64,000 bases of DNA from an uncultured Maribacter sp. (GTDB lineage: Bacteria; Bacteroidota; Bacteroidia; Flavobacteriales; Flavobacteriaceae), in NCBI RefSeq assembly GCF_947500405.1, contig NZ_CANMRY010000006.1, forward strand, positions 186,001 to 250,000. Reading direction: 5' to 3'. Each line of letters opens with the position of its first letter. Within the stretch, counting starts at the first letter, position 1. The notes beneath the pieces are model-generated. The model did not search any database. It was given only the letters and a program-made list of their open reading frames with translations, and had not been told where the DNA came from. The position numbers and the translations under genes were made by a program. This document shows, in pieces, positions 7,295 to 16,329 of this stretch.

Positions 7295-10200
7295 TTAATG
7301 TTTTGCAATAAACAATTTTGTGTTCACTTGGTCAAAAGTTACTTCCGTGCCACTTTCTAATTTTTCTTCAAAATGCAAATCTGCAGTTAATGTTTCCGTC
7401 TTAATATAATCTATATTTCCAGCAACTGCTTCTTCTACAATACCGTCTTTTAATATTTTAATATCAATTTTGTCTGTAACTTCAAAACCAGATTCTTTTC
7501 TAATATTTTGAATACGGTTTACTAATTCTCTAGCAATTCCTTCTTTTTTTAACTCCTCATTAATAGTAACATCTAAAGCAACGGTAAGTTTACCTGATGT
7601 TGCCACTAACCAACCTTCAATATCTTGAGAAGAAATCTCTACATCCTGTAACTGTAAAATAATACTTTTATTTTCTATGTTTATAGATAATTCGCCATCC
7701 TGCTCAATTTTCTGGATATCTTCTTGATTAAGACCTGCTACAGCTTGCGCAATTTGCTTCATCTCTTTACCATATTTAGGCCCTAAAACCTTAAAATTAG
7801 GCTTAATCTGTTTTACCAAAATGCCAGAGGCATCATCTAATAATTCTATTTCCTTTACATTAACCTCAGACTTTATTAAGTCTGCAACAGCTTCTATCTC
7901 CTGCTTCTGTTTTTTATCTAAAACTGGAACTATTATCTTTTGCAATGGCTGCCTTACTTTTATTTTCTCTTTTTGTCTTATAGATAAAACTAAAGAAGAA
8001 ATAGTTTGCGCTTTTTCCATTTTACTTTCCAAATCAGCATCAATAATAGCTCTATCATATTTTGGAAAATCTGCTAAATGTACACTTTCAGCAGCATCTT
8101 TTTGCGTAGTATTTGTTAAATCTTTATAAAGCCTATCCATAAAAAATGGGGCTACAGGCGCCGATAATTTTGCAATAGTTACTAAGCATGTATAAAGAGT
8201 TTGATATGCAGATATTTTATCTTGCTCATATTCCCCTTTCCAAAAACGTCTTCTACATAATCTTACATACCAGTTACTTAAATATTCTTGTACATAATCT
8301 GAAATAGCTCTTGTTGCTTTTGTTGGCTCATATTCTGCATACGCTTCATCTACCTTTTTTATTAAGGAGTGTAATTCTGATAAAATCCAACGATCTATTT
8401 CTGGTCTTTCTTTTAGTGGAATTTCATCCTCTGCAAATTTAAAATCGTCTAGATTAGCATATAATGCAAAGAAAGAATAGGTGTTATATAAGGTTCCAAA
8501 AAATTTTCTTTTTACTTCTGCAATACCCTCAATATCAAACTTTAAGTTATCCCAAGGGTTTGCATTAGATATCATATACCAACGCGTTGCATCTGGTCCA
8601 TGCGCATCCATAGTTGTAAATGGATCTACTGCGTTACCTAAACGCTTAGACATTTTTTTACCGTCTTTATCTAGTACTAAACCATTAGATACTACATTTT
8701 TGTAGGCTACGGAATCAAAAACCATAGATGCAATTGCATGTAGTGTATAAAACCAACCTCTGGTTTGGTCTACTCCTTCGGCTATAAAATCTGCCGGGAA
8801 TGTCTCTCCTTTATCAATTAAATCCTTATTTTCAAAAGGATAATGCCATTGTGCATAAGGCATAGAACCACTATCAAACCAAACATCAATAAGATCGCTT
8901 TCTCTTTTCATTGGTTTTCCTGATACTGAAACTAAAGTAATTTGATCTACAATATTTTTATGTAAATCTATTTTCTCATAGTTTTCTTCGCTCATGTCTC
9001 CCACAACAAAATCTTCAAAAATATCTTTCTCTAAAACACCCGCTTGTAATGCTTTAGCCATTTCTTCTTTTAATTCTGCTACAGAACCAATAATAATTTC
9101 TTCTTTACCATCCTCTGTTCTCCAAATAGGAAGTGGTATTCCCCAATATCTAGACCTAGAAAGATTCCAATCATTGGCGTTTGCTAACCAGTTACCAAAC
9201 CTACCTTCTCCTGTAGATTTAGGTTTCCAATTAATGGTCTGATTTAATTGAAACATTTTATCCTTTACATCTGTCACTTTAATAAACCAAGAATCTAACG
9301 GATAATACAATATAGGTTTATCTGTACGCCAGCAATTTGGGTAACTATGCACATACTTTTCTACCTTAAAGGCTTTATTTTCTTCTTTTAAACGAATTGC
9401 TATTTCTACATCTATAGAGCGTTCTGGAGCTTCCCCATCATTATAATACTCATTCTTAACATACTTACCACCCCATTCTTTTAATTCTGGTCTAAACTTA
9501 CCTTGTAAATCTACTAAAGGAACTGGATTTCCGTTCTCATCTAAAACCAGCATTGGAGGTATTTCTGGTTCAGCTTGTTTTGCAACCAAAGCATCATCTG
9601 CTCCAAAAGTAGGTGCTGTATGTACTATACCTGTACCATCTTCTGTGGTAACAAAATCTCCAGAAATTACTCTAAAGGCATTTTCTGGATTTTGGTAAGG
9701 TTGTACAAAATCTATAAGTTGTTCATACTTTATACCTATAAGGTCTTTCCCTTTAAACTCTTTTACAATGTAATATGGTATTTTTTTATCCCCAGATGTA
9801 TATTCTAATAGTTCTGGTTTTGTTTCTACTGCATTATATTTTCCTGCAAATTGTTTACTAACCAAGTTCTTGGCTAAAATTACATTCATAGGTTTAAACG
9901 TATATTGGTTATACGTTTCTACTAATACATAGTCTATTTTAGAACCTACTGTTAAAGCTGTATTACTTGGTAAAGTCCAAGGCGTTGTTGTCCAAGCTAA
10001 AAAGTATATATCCCCTTCGTTTTGTAAAAACTCTGGCAAAGTATCTTCTATTGCTTTAAATTGTGCTGTTACTGTAGTATCTGTTACATCTTGATAGGTT
10101 CCAGGCTGATTTAACTCATGTGAACTAAGACCAGTACCAGCTTTTGGAGAGTATGGTTGTATAGTATACCCTTTATAGATAAGGTCTTTATTATAAATTT

Positions 10201-10693
10201 GCTTTAATAACCACCAAACCGACTCCATGTATTTGGATTTGTACGTAATATATGGGTCTTCCATATCTACCCAGTACCCAACTTTTTCGGTCATTTCATT
10301 CCAAACATCTGTATAACGCATTACTGCCTTTTTACAAGCAGCATTATACTCTTCTACAGATATTTTTTTACCAATATCTTCTTTGGTAATCCCTAATTCT
10401 TTCTCTACACCTAACTCAATAGGTAAACCATGCGTATCCCAACCAGCTTTTCTTTTTACTTGAAAACCTTTCATGGTTTTATACCTTGGAAAAATATCCT
10501 TAATAGTACGAGCCATTACATGGTGTATGCCAGGCATACCGTTTGCAGAAGGAGGTCCTTCATAAAAAACATAGCTTGGTTTTCCTTCTCTAGAAGAAAC
10601 ACTTTTATCAAAAATATCTTGTTCCTTCCAGTATTTAAGAATTTCTTCTGCCACTTTTGGCAAGTCTAAATTGTTGTATCCCGCAAACTTCAT
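7295..10693 (-). CDS. ileS: Isoleucyl-tRNA synthetase, type 2, with a GIHH signature
   Basis: The enzyme charges tRNA-Ile with isoleucine. At 1132 residues it has the length of the eukaryote-like IleRS2 class rather than the roughly 940 of IleRS1. It shows the class I nucleotide-binding site near residues 46-66, the editing (CP1) region with TWTTTPWTLPSNTALTVG-like sequence near 235-255, the GWDTHGLP and VWFDSG motifs, and KMSKR at 680-684. The usual HIGH/HYGH is replaced by GIHH (residues 55-58), with first and third positions exchanged. That arrangement has been described in IleRS2 enzymes with extreme resistance to mupirocin. The start MKFAGYNN is backed by a -7 element upstream at 10726-10733. 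It is the first gene of the ileS - DksA-like run. Confidence 0.97.
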   Translation of the reverse strand: MKFAGYNNLDLPKVAEEILKYWKEQDIFDKSVSSREGKPSYVFYEGPPSANGMPGIHHVMARTIKDIFPRYKTMKGFQVKRKAGWDTHGLPIELGVEKELGITKEDIGKKISVEEYNAACKKAVMRYTDVWNEMTEKVGYWVDMEDPYITYKSKYMESVWWLLKQIYNKDLIYKGYTIQPYSPKAGTGLSSHELNQPGTYQDVTDTTVTAQFKAIEDTLPEFLQNEGDIYFLAWTTTPWTLPSNTALTVGSKIDYVLVETYNQYTFKPMNVILAKNLVSKQFAGKYNAVETKPELLEYTSGDKKIPYYIVKEFKGKDLIGIKYEQLIDFVQPYQNPENAFRVISGDFVTTEDGTGIVHTAPTFGADDALVAKQAEPEIPPMLVLDENGNPVPLVDLQGKFRPELKEWGGKYVKNEYYNDGEAPERSIDVEIAIRLKEENKAFKVEKYVHSYPNCWRTDKPILYYPLDSWFIKVTDVKDKMFQLNQTINWKPKSTGEGRFGNWLANANDWNLSRSRYWGIPLPIWRTEDGKEEIIIGSVAELKEEMAKALQAGVLEKDIFEDFVVGDMSEENYEKIDLHKNIVDQITLVSVSGKPMKRESDLIDVWFDSGSMPYAQWHYPFENKDLIDKGETFPADFIAEGVDQTRGWFYTLHAIASMVFDSVAYKNVVSNGLVLDKDGKKMSKRLGNAVDPFTTMDAHGPDATRWYMISNANPWDNLKFDIEGIAEVKRKFFGTLYNTYSFFALYANLDDFKFAEDEIPLKERPEIDRWILSELHSLIKKVDEAYAEYEPTKATRAISDYVQEYLSNWYVRLCRRRFWKGEYEQDKISAYQTLYTCLVTIAKLSAPVAPFFMDRLYKDLTNTTQKDAAESVHLADFPKYDRAIIDADLESKMEKAQTISSLVLSIRQKEKIKVRQPLQKIIVPVLDKKQKQEIEAVADLIKSEVNVKEIELLDDASGILVKQIKPNFKVLGPKYGKEMKQIAQAVAGLNQEDIQKIEQDGELSINIENKSIILQLQDVEISSQDIEGWLVATSGKLTVALDVTINEELKKEGIARELVNRIQNIRKESGFEVTDKIDIKILKDGIVEEAVAGNIDYIKTETLTADLHFEEKLESGTEVTFDQVNTKLFIAKH

Positions 10694-10725
10694 AATCTCA
10701 GTGCTCTACCTTTAAATTAAGGCTG

Positions 10726-10733
10726 CAAAATTA
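10726..10733 (-). promoter_or_regulatory. Candidate -7 element for ileS
   Basis: On the minus strand the sequence reads TAATTTTG, matching the Bacteroidota -7 consensus TAnnTTTG. It sits 33 bases before the ileS ATG. I see no TTG at the expected upstream spacing, so only half of the promoter is supported. Confidence 0.4.
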
Positions 10734-10831
10734 TAAATTTAGATTGAATAATAGGCCTTTATACACAACCAATATACTTGTTAAAGCCCTATTTCTTACA
10801 TTAAGACATCCAAAAATCGATTTATTACGTA

Positions 10832-10839
10832 TATCTTTG
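10832..10839 (+). promoter_or_regulatory. Candidate -7 element for the 11-mer-repeat lipoprotein gene
   Basis: TATCTTTG matches TAnnTTTG and lies 37 bases before the ATG at 10876. No convincing -33 TTG is present at the usual distance, so the gene may need an activator or an alternative sigma factor; that is inference. Confidence 0.45.
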
Positions 10840-10875
10840 CGTTGAAAACATATTTAAACACTAAAAACATTCACA

Positions 10876-11286
10876 ATGAAAAAAGTAATTTTAGGATCAA
10901 TTTTAATGGTTGCATTAAGTGTATCATTTGTATCATGTAGAGAAGCTGCTGATAAAGCTAAAGACGCTACAGAAGCTGCTGCTGACGCTGCTGGAGATGC
11001 TGCTGATGCTGCTGGAGAAGCTGCAGGTAACGCTGTTGATGCAACTAAAGATGCTGCTGATAGCGCTGTTGATGCTGCTGGAAATGCGGTTGACTCTGCA
11101 AAAGATGCTGCAGGTAACGCTGTAGATTCTGCTAAAGATGCTGCTGGAAATGCAGTTGATGCTGCTAAAGACGCTGCAGGTAACGCTGTTGACGCAACTA
11201 AAGATGCTGCAAACGATGCTGCTGACAAAGCTAAGGATGCTGCAGGAGCTGCTGCTGATAAAGTTAAAGATGCTGTAAAGCACTAA
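10876..11286 (+). CDS. Alanine-rich LEA-like lipoprotein built of 11-residue repeats
   Basis: The 136-residue protein begins with a lipoprotein signal peptide (MKKVILGSILMVALSVSFVSC; Cys21 would be lipidated). The rest is almost only Ala, Asp, Lys, Gly, Asn, Val and Ser in eight to nine 11-residue units of consensus xAKDAAGNAVD. Such 11-mers form amphipathic helices that are disordered in solution, as in late-embryogenesis-abundant (LEA) proteins and apolipoprotein-like repeats. A stress-protective or envelope-spacing role is inference. The unit is visible in DNA as 33/66-base repeats. The gene stands alone between ileS and a strong terminator. The reverse strand also has long open frames here, which are a by-product of the repeat. 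Confidence 0.85.
   Translation: MKKVILGSILMVALSVSFVSCREAADKAKDATEAAADAAGDAADAAGEAAGNAVDATKDAADSAVDAAGNAVDSAKDAAGNAVDSAKDAAGNAVDAAKDAAGNAVDATKDAANDAADKAKDAAGAAADKVKDAVKH
10960..11283 (+). repeat. 33/66-bp tandem repeat coding for 11-residue units
   Basis: The coding sequence repeats GATGCTGC(T/A)GG-type units every 33 bases. Two synonymous versions alternate, GCTGGAAATGC and GCAGGTAACGC, so copies at 11110 and 11176 are in register at 66 bases. This indicates growth by duplication of a 22-residue block. Unit number may vary between strains. Confidence 0.75.
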
Positions 11287-11300
11287 GAACTTATTCTTTT

Positions 11301-11337
11301 AAAAAAAGGGCGAAACTTAATTGTTTTGCCCTTTTTT
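11301..11337. terminator. Bidirectional terminator between the LEA-like and TonB receptor genes
   Basis: AAAAAAAGGGCGAAAC pairs with GTTTTGCCCTTTTTT around TTAATT. A-run and T-run flank the GC core, so it ends the plus-strand lipoprotein transcript and the minus-strand receptor transcript. It lies 15 bases after one stop and 5 bases from the other. Confidence 0.88.
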
Positions 11338-11341
11338 ATGC

Positions 11342-13753
11342 CTAAAATTTATATCCTATTCCAAGAATAAGATTTATTCCCGGAGCAACTATACCAGATG
11401 AATACGTTCTATACCTCTGGTTTGTAATATTCTCTACACTTAAAGTTGTTTTTAATGCGGATGATATTGCATATTGAGAACTAAAATTAAGAGTGTGCCA
11501 AGATGGTGCGTATGGATTACCATCTAGGTCTGTAGCATATATATAATCTTTACTTTTTTCTGAAGCTGCTAAATCATTATACGCTATTTCTCCATTGTAA
11601 TTTAAATATAGATCTGTCTTAATTTTTTGGTTTTTCCATATAACATGAAAATCTCCAAAAGTTGGAGCAACATGCCTTGCAGGTGTATCTGTACCATCTT
11701 CCTCTTCTTCTATACCTTCTGTAAATGTTATATTACTATTTATTGAAAAATTTTCACTTATATAAGCATCTAGCCCAAACTCAAATCCATAAACATAAGC
11801 TTTAGCTGCATTTTGAACTGCCTGAACATTACTTAATTCTCCATTATAATTTATCTCTGATGCGTCATTAAATTCAAAGTCTCTACGTACCAGAGCATCT
11901 ACTAAATAAGTATAAAATGCTGCTCCCTTTAACACTAAAACATCTTTAATATTTTTATGGACACCCAGCTCTATATTATAAGCATATTCTGGCTCTAAAT
12001 CTGGATTAGGTACTACTACAGAACCTGGTTCCGAATCAAAAACCTTACCAACATCATCTATATTAGGGGATCTAAAACCTGTAGAACCATTAAAAGTTAC
12101 TTGCAAGTTTTTCTTTGGAAACCAGCTTAACCCCAAACTACCTGTTAAAGCCCCCGTACTAAGTCTTTCATTATCAAAAGGAAAAGGGTAAAAAGTAGTT
12201 TCAAAATCTGCATCTATCCAAACATGACTATATCGTAACCCAGATAACACTGTAAAATTAGGCTTAGCCTTGTATTCTCCATTAACATATGCAGCAACGG
12301 TTTTCCAACTTGCACCATGAGGGTACCTAGATGCAGCTCTGTTAGTTTCTTTGGTTTCAATATTTGTTTCTGTACCATTGGAATATATTTTGTTAAAAAT
12401 AAATTCTCCTCCATAATACAAACGCAAGTCTCCAATTTTTTTATTTTCAAAATCTATATTTGCAGATAAAGCATCTACATTTTCTTTAGTACTAACCAAA
12501 TCTAATACGCCAAAGTTTCTACTATTTCTACTTTCTTCAAAATGCTGATATGCTGTAGTTATTTTTAAGCCATCATAAAATTTCCCATTTCCTTTTTTTT
12601 GTATTTGAAAATTAGCCATAAACCACTTTTGAGGCCCATAATACCAATCGCCATAACGAAGCCCCTCTCCATTAGTTGTTGGTCTTATTAAACGATCATA
12701 CCTAGAATAATCTGATGTTTCTGAATAATAGGTTCCCAAAAGGAATTTTAAATTATTATTAGGTTTAAATGCTAATTTTTGCATTACATTAATTTGACTA
12801 TAACCGCTTGTAACCTGTTTTTTAGGGTTATTGTTGCGTACCAACACATCCGCATCATTAATTCTTTTTACATAATTATTTCTTAGATAGGAATCTGGTC
12901 CCGAAGTACCCATATACAAATCATCAAAATTGCTATACGTTACACTAGTTAAAAGTGCCCATTTCTTTTTTCCTAAATTAATATCTGCATGTAGTGTGCT
13001 CTCCATGTTTACAGAAGAAAACCTATAATTACCGTTTCCAGAAACAGCTAAGCTATCTGTGCTAGAATACTGTGCTTTCTTTGTGTAAAAATTCATAACA
13101 CCACCAATAGCATCACTGCCATAAATTACAGAACCTGGACCAAAAATTATTTCTGTATTTTTTATTGTATATGGGTCTATAGAAATAACATTCTGAACGT
13201 TACCTCCTCTAAAAATGGCATTATTCATACGAACACCATCTACAGAGAGTAATAGCCTATTTGTTGCAAAACCCCTTATCATTGGGCTGCCCCCTCCTAA
13301 CTGACTTTTTTGAACAAATACTTTACCACTTTTTTGCAGTACATCTGCCGAAGTTTGTGGTGCAGTAAAAGAAATACTTTTAGCATCTATAGATGCAATT
13401 TTATTAGGAATATCTTTTTTTTGTTGTTCCCATTTAGAAATAGACATAACAACCTCATCTAACTCATTTGGTTTCATAACCATAACAACCTCATGGCTAT
13501 GTTTTAATAGTTGCCTTTTTGTTTTCTTAAAAACATCATAACTAACGTGTTTAAAAAATATTTTTTCTTTTAAGTCAAAATTATCTAACCGGCAAGTACC
13601 ATTTAAATTAGTAATAGTTGCTTTAGATTTATCGTTATTGTATACTGCAACATTAACTATAGGAGAATTAGTCTCTGCATCTAAAACTGTTATTTGTTGC
13701 GCAGAAACTATTTGTAAAAATAGAAATACTATAAAAAATACTATTTTTTGCAT
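11342..13753 (-). CDS. TonB-dependent outer-membrane receptor (haem/siderophore type)
   Basis: From ATG at 13753 (MQKIVFFIVFLF) the protein has 803 residues. I prefer this start to the one six codons earlier, because it opens directly on a signal peptide ending VSAQ and lies one base after the recO stop. A carboxypeptidase-like domain (ITVLDAETNSPIVNVAVYN) comes first. It is followed by the plug (GGGSPMIRGFATNRLLLSVDGVRMNNA and FGPGSVIYGSDAIGGVMNFY) and a 22-strand-type barrel ending in GIGYKF. The plug sequence is close to the haemoglobin/transferrin receptor subgroup, so haem or iron uptake is likely, though the ligand cannot be fixed from sequence. It shares a transcript with recO, an unrelated repair gene. 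Confidence 0.92.
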   Translation of the reverse strand: MQKIVFFIVFLFLQIVSAQQITVLDAETNSPIVNVAVYNNDKSKATITNLNGTCRLDNFDLKEKIFFKHVSYDVFKKTKRQLLKHSHEVVMVMKPNELDEVVMSISKWEQQKKDIPNKIASIDAKSISFTAPQTSADVLQKSGKVFVQKSQLGGGSPMIRGFATNRLLLSVDGVRMNNAIFRGGNVQNVISIDPYTIKNTEIIFGPGSVIYGSDAIGGVMNFYTKKAQYSSTDSLAVSGNGNYRFSSVNMESTLHADINLGKKKWALLTSVTYSNFDDLYMGTSGPDSYLRNNYVKRINDADVLVRNNNPKKQVTSGYSQINVMQKLAFKPNNNLKFLLGTYYSETSDYSRYDRLIRPTTNGEGLRYGDWYYGPQKWFMANFQIQKKGNGKFYDGLKITTAYQHFEESRNSRNFGVLDLVSTKENVDALSANIDFENKKIGDLRLYYGGEFIFNKIYSNGTETNIETKETNRAASRYPHGASWKTVAAYVNGEYKAKPNFTVLSGLRYSHVWIDADFETTFYPFPFDNERLSTGALTGSLGLSWFPKKNLQVTFNGSTGFRSPNIDDVGKVFDSEPGSVVVPNPDLEPEYAYNIELGVHKNIKDVLVLKGAAFYTYLVDALVRRDFEFNDASEINYNGELSNVQAVQNAAKAYVYGFEFGLDAYISENFSINSNITFTEGIEEEEDGTDTPARHVAPTFGDFHVIWKNQKIKTDLYLNYNGEIAYNDLAASEKSKDYIYATDLDGNPYAPSWHTLNFSSQYAISSALKTTLSVENITNQRYRTYSSGIVAPGINLILGIGYKF

Positions 13754-13754
13754 C

Positions 13755-14474
13755 CTAATTAAACACTTCATTTAATATGGCTAGAGACTTGGGTTTTCTA
13801 AATCCTTGTAAATGTAATTCATAATAAAGTACTAAAGATTTTAACAAATTTTGCCTACTTTCTTTATGCAGCTTAATGGTGTGTATTACATCAAATTTTA
13901 TGCCTAATAGAGTTTTAAAATTATCTAAATTTTTATTTTCTATCATTGGGTTTAATGAAGGGCTATTTATAAACTCTCCTTCTAACAAATCAAAATACAG
14001 AGCTTGGTTATTAGATGTATCTGGATATATCCCTAAATATCTGGTTAATTGTATTAAAAAGTATAAATGAAAATTTGCAATTTCATCATTGGTATCTAAC
14101 CACTGTAACATTACTTCTATATAGGAGAAAAGGTCTTCATTACACTCTTCTTCATGTATACTATGACTAAGCATTTCTGCTAAAAAAAGAGTCATTGCAT
14201 TTTTTGCAATTTGGGAGTGTAGTGTTTGGTAGTGGTAATTTACTTTTGCCTCTCTTATACTTTCTAAAGTTCCTTTGTTTCTATGATTAGCAACTATTTC
14301 TAATTGCATTAAAGGCTGAAAATATGCGGTCTTTAATTTTCCTTTTTTACTTGCCAACACTCCTTTTAACAAATACGATTTAAGCCCGTCTGAAGCTGTA
14401 AAAGCTTTGACAATTAAACTTGTATCTCCATATTTTAAGGAAGATAAAATTATGGCTTTGGTAGTAACCTGCAT
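13755..14474 (-). CDS. recO: DNA repair protein RecO
   Basis: RecO loads RecA at single-stranded gaps together with RecR in the RecFOR pathway. The 239-residue length is typical. The N-terminal OB fold is seen in MQVTTKAIILSSLKYGDTSLIVKAFT, with the conserved basic stretch LLKGVLASKKGKLK, and the helical C-terminal domain includes FFLIQLTRYLGIYPD-like sequence near 165. The zinc-binding cysteines of some RecO proteins are absent. It is the first gene of a two-gene unit with the TonB receptor, and a -7 element lies 20 bases upstream. Confidence 0.95.
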   Translation of the reverse strand: MQVTTKAIILSSLKYGDTSLIVKAFTASDGLKSYLLKGVLASKKGKLKTAYFQPLMQLEIVANHRNKGTLESIREAKVNYHYQTLHSQIAKNAMTLFLAEMLSHSIHEEECNEDLFSYIEVMLQWLDTNDEIANFHLYFLIQLTRYLGIYPDTSNNQALYFDLLEGEFINSPSLNPMIENKNLDNFKTLLGIKFDVIHTIKLHKESRQNLLKSLVLYYELHLQGFRKPKSLAILNEVFN

Positions 14475-14493
14475 TTTTGTTTTTAAATCTTGT

Positions 14494-14501
14494 CAAAGAT
14501 A
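14494..14501 (-). promoter_or_regulatory. Candidate -7 element for recO
   Basis: On the minus strand the sequence is TATCTTTG, a full match to TAnnTTTG, 20 bases before the recO ATG. The expected -33 TTG would fall in the gdhA terminator and is not present. Confidence 0.45.
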
Positions 14502-14514
14502 ATTGTAATAAAGT

Positions 14515-14546
14515 AAAAAGGCTTCCCAGAAACTGGAAAGCCTTAT
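14515..14546 (-). terminator. Terminator downstream of gdhA
   Basis: AAGGCTTCCCAG (14518-14529) pairs with CTGGAAAGCCTT (14533-14544) with one mismatch and a three-base loop. On the minus strand it is followed by TTTTT. It lies about 20 bases after the gdhA stop and insulates gdhA from recO. Confidence 0.85.
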
Positions 14547-14567
14547 TTTTATATTTAAAAGTTAGGT

Positions 14568-15911
14568 TTAAATTACTCCTTGTGCTAACATAGCATCTGC
14601 TACCTTAACAAAACCTGCAATGTTTGCTCCTTTTACGTAGTTGCAAAAACCATCTTCTTCTTTACCAAACTCAATACAAGAATTATGAATTTCTTCCATA
14701 ATACCTTTTAATCTTTCATCTACCTCTTCTCTTGTCCAACTAATTCTAAGAGAATTCTGAGACATTTCTAATCCAGAAGTTGCAACACCACCAGCATTAG
14801 AAGCCTTTCCTGGAGCAAAAAGTATTTTAGCATCATGAAAAGCATGTATAGCATCTGCTGTAGAAGGCATGTTTGCTCCTTCTGCAACACAAATACATCC
14901 ATTAGCAATAAGTTGTTTTGCTTGGTCTACATTTAACTCGTTTTGCGTTGCACATGGTAATGCAATATCACATGTAACTCCCCAAGGTTTTTCCCCCGCA
15001 TGGTATGTTGCAGAGCTATATTTTTTAGTATACTCAGAAATACGAGCACGCTTGTTATTCTTTAAATCCATAACAAACGCCAATTTCTCTGAATCTATAC
15101 CGTCTTTATCATAAATATAACCAGCAGAATCTGAAAGCGTAACCACTTTACCACCTAACTGAAATACTTTTTCTGCAGCAAATTGCGCTACATTACCAGA
15201 ACCAGAAATAACAACTGTTTTTCCTTTTATCTCTTGGCCTTTAGTTTTTAACATACTTTGTGCAAAATATACAGTACCATAACCTGTTGCTTCTGGGCGT
15301 ATTTTAGAACCTCCCCAAGAAAGACCTTTTCCTGTTAATACTCCCGTAAACTCGTTTCTTATTTTTTTATACATTCCAAAAAGGAATCCTATTTCTCTTG
15401 CACCTACACCAATATCTCCTGCTGGAACATCAGTATTAGGTCCTATGTGTCTATTTAACTCTAACATAAAAGCATGGCAAAAACGCATTACCTCATCATC
15501 AGACTTTCCTTTAGGGTCAAAATCTGAACCACCTTTGCCACCACCCATTGGCAACGTAGTTAAGCTGTTTTTAAATACTTGCTCAAAAGCTAAGAATTTA
15601 AGAATACTTGCATTTACTGTAGGATGAAAACGTAAACCTCCTTTATAAGGACCAATTGCCGAGTTCATTTGTATACGATATCCTCTGTTTACATGTATCT
15701 CTCCTTGGTCATCTACCCATGCAACTCTAAACGATATTAAACGTTCTGGCTCTACCATTCTTAAAAGAATGTTTTTACCATTATAAATTTCATTATTAGC
15801 AATGTATGGTATTACAGTTTCTGCTACCTCTTGTACTGCTTGGATAAACTCAGGTTCATGGCCGTTTCTTGCCTTAACCTCATCCATAAAACCTTTAATT
15901 TTTGCCTCCAT
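14568..15911 (-). CDS. gdhA: NADP-type glutamate dehydrogenase
   Basis: The 447-residue enzyme makes glutamate from 2-oxoglutarate, ammonia and NADPH. Length and sequence fit the hexameric small-subunit type. The substrate pocket lysines are in PMGGGKGGSDFDPKGK, the general base region is VPAGDIGVGAREIGFL, and the Rossmann dinucleotide fold is VVISGSGNVAQFAAEKV. ALPCATQNELN and EGANMPST follow as expected. It is transcribed alone with its own terminator; upstream is a 200-base gap and a broken metB. Confidence 0.97.
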   Translation of the reverse strand: MEAKIKGFMDEVKARNGHEPEFIQAVQEVAETVIPYIANNEIYNGKNILLRMVEPERLISFRVAWVDDQGEIHVNRGYRIQMNSAIGPYKGGLRFHPTVNASILKFLAFEQVFKNSLTTLPMGGGKGGSDFDPKGKSDDEVMRFCHAFMLELNRHIGPNTDVPAGDIGVGAREIGFLFGMYKKIRNEFTGVLTGKGLSWGGSKIRPEATGYGTVYFAQSMLKTKGQEIKGKTVVISGSGNVAQFAAEKVFQLGGKVVTLSDSAGYIYDKDGIDSEKLAFVMDLKNNKRARISEYTKKYSSATYHAGEKPWGVTCDIALPCATQNELNVDQAKQLIANGCICVAEGANMPSTADAIHAFHDAKILFAPGKASNAGGVATSGLEMSQNSLRISWTREEVDERLKGIMEEIHNSCIEFGKEEDGFCNYVKGANIAGFVKVADAMLAQGVI

Positions 15912-16117
15912 AAAGCTATTTTAATATATTATATTTTAACAATTTAGAAATATAACGGCGAAATTATAACATTACTATAATTATATCGCTATTTTTTTTA
16001 GTTAAATTATCATAATCTTAATTTAATAATCTTAATCTTACATTGTTAAAAAACTTTAAAATTCCCCTTTTTATTGTTCTCTTTAAAAAGCATGCATTTT
16101 ATACAATGTATTACTAA
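15912..16117. other. AT-rich gap upstream of gdhA
   Basis: The 206 bases between the gdhA start and the metB remnant hold the gdhA leader and probably its promoter. I see no exact TAnnTTTG at a suitable place, no hairpin and no reading frame of note. The remainder of this 622-base gene-poor stretch is described under the metB remnant, the inverted-repeat element and the promoter at 16479. Confidence 0.5.
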
Positions 16118-16318
16118 TTAACTTAAGACATTCTCTAAATCTTCTATTAAATCTTGCGCATCTTCTATCCCCACACTAATTCTAATTAATGCATCTTTAA
16201 TTCCAATTTTTTCACACTCTTCTTTAGGCATACCACCATGAGACATACTTGCAGGATGCCCAACTAAACTTTCTACACCGCCAAGAGATTCTGCTAATGT
16301 AAAAAGCGATAGTTTTTT
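16118..16318 (-). pseudogene. metB: 3' remnant of a cystathionine gamma-synthase-type gene
   Basis: The minus strand encodes 66 residues ending in a TAA stop. They are the C-terminus of the Cys/Met-metabolism PLP enzyme family: LFTLAESLGGVESLVGHPAS, then MSHGGMP, then GIKDALIRISVGIEDAQDLI. This is a very clear match to cystathionine gamma-synthase/lyase tails. The first four fifths of the gene, with the PLP lysine, are missing, and an in-frame stop (TAA at 16319-16321) closes the frame at an A-run. The break lies 12 bases from a 13-bp inverted repeat. I infer that an insertion/deletion event removed the 5' part. Confidence 0.88.
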
Positions 16319-16329
16319 TTATAATAATA

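Noticed and set aside
10854..11228. Open frame of 124 codons opposite the 11-mer-repeat lipoprotein gene
   Set aside because: It is the mirror of the GCT/GAT-rich repeat, giving a meaningless Ala-Ser-Thr pattern. The plus-strand frame has a lipoprotein signal and a terminator in the right place.
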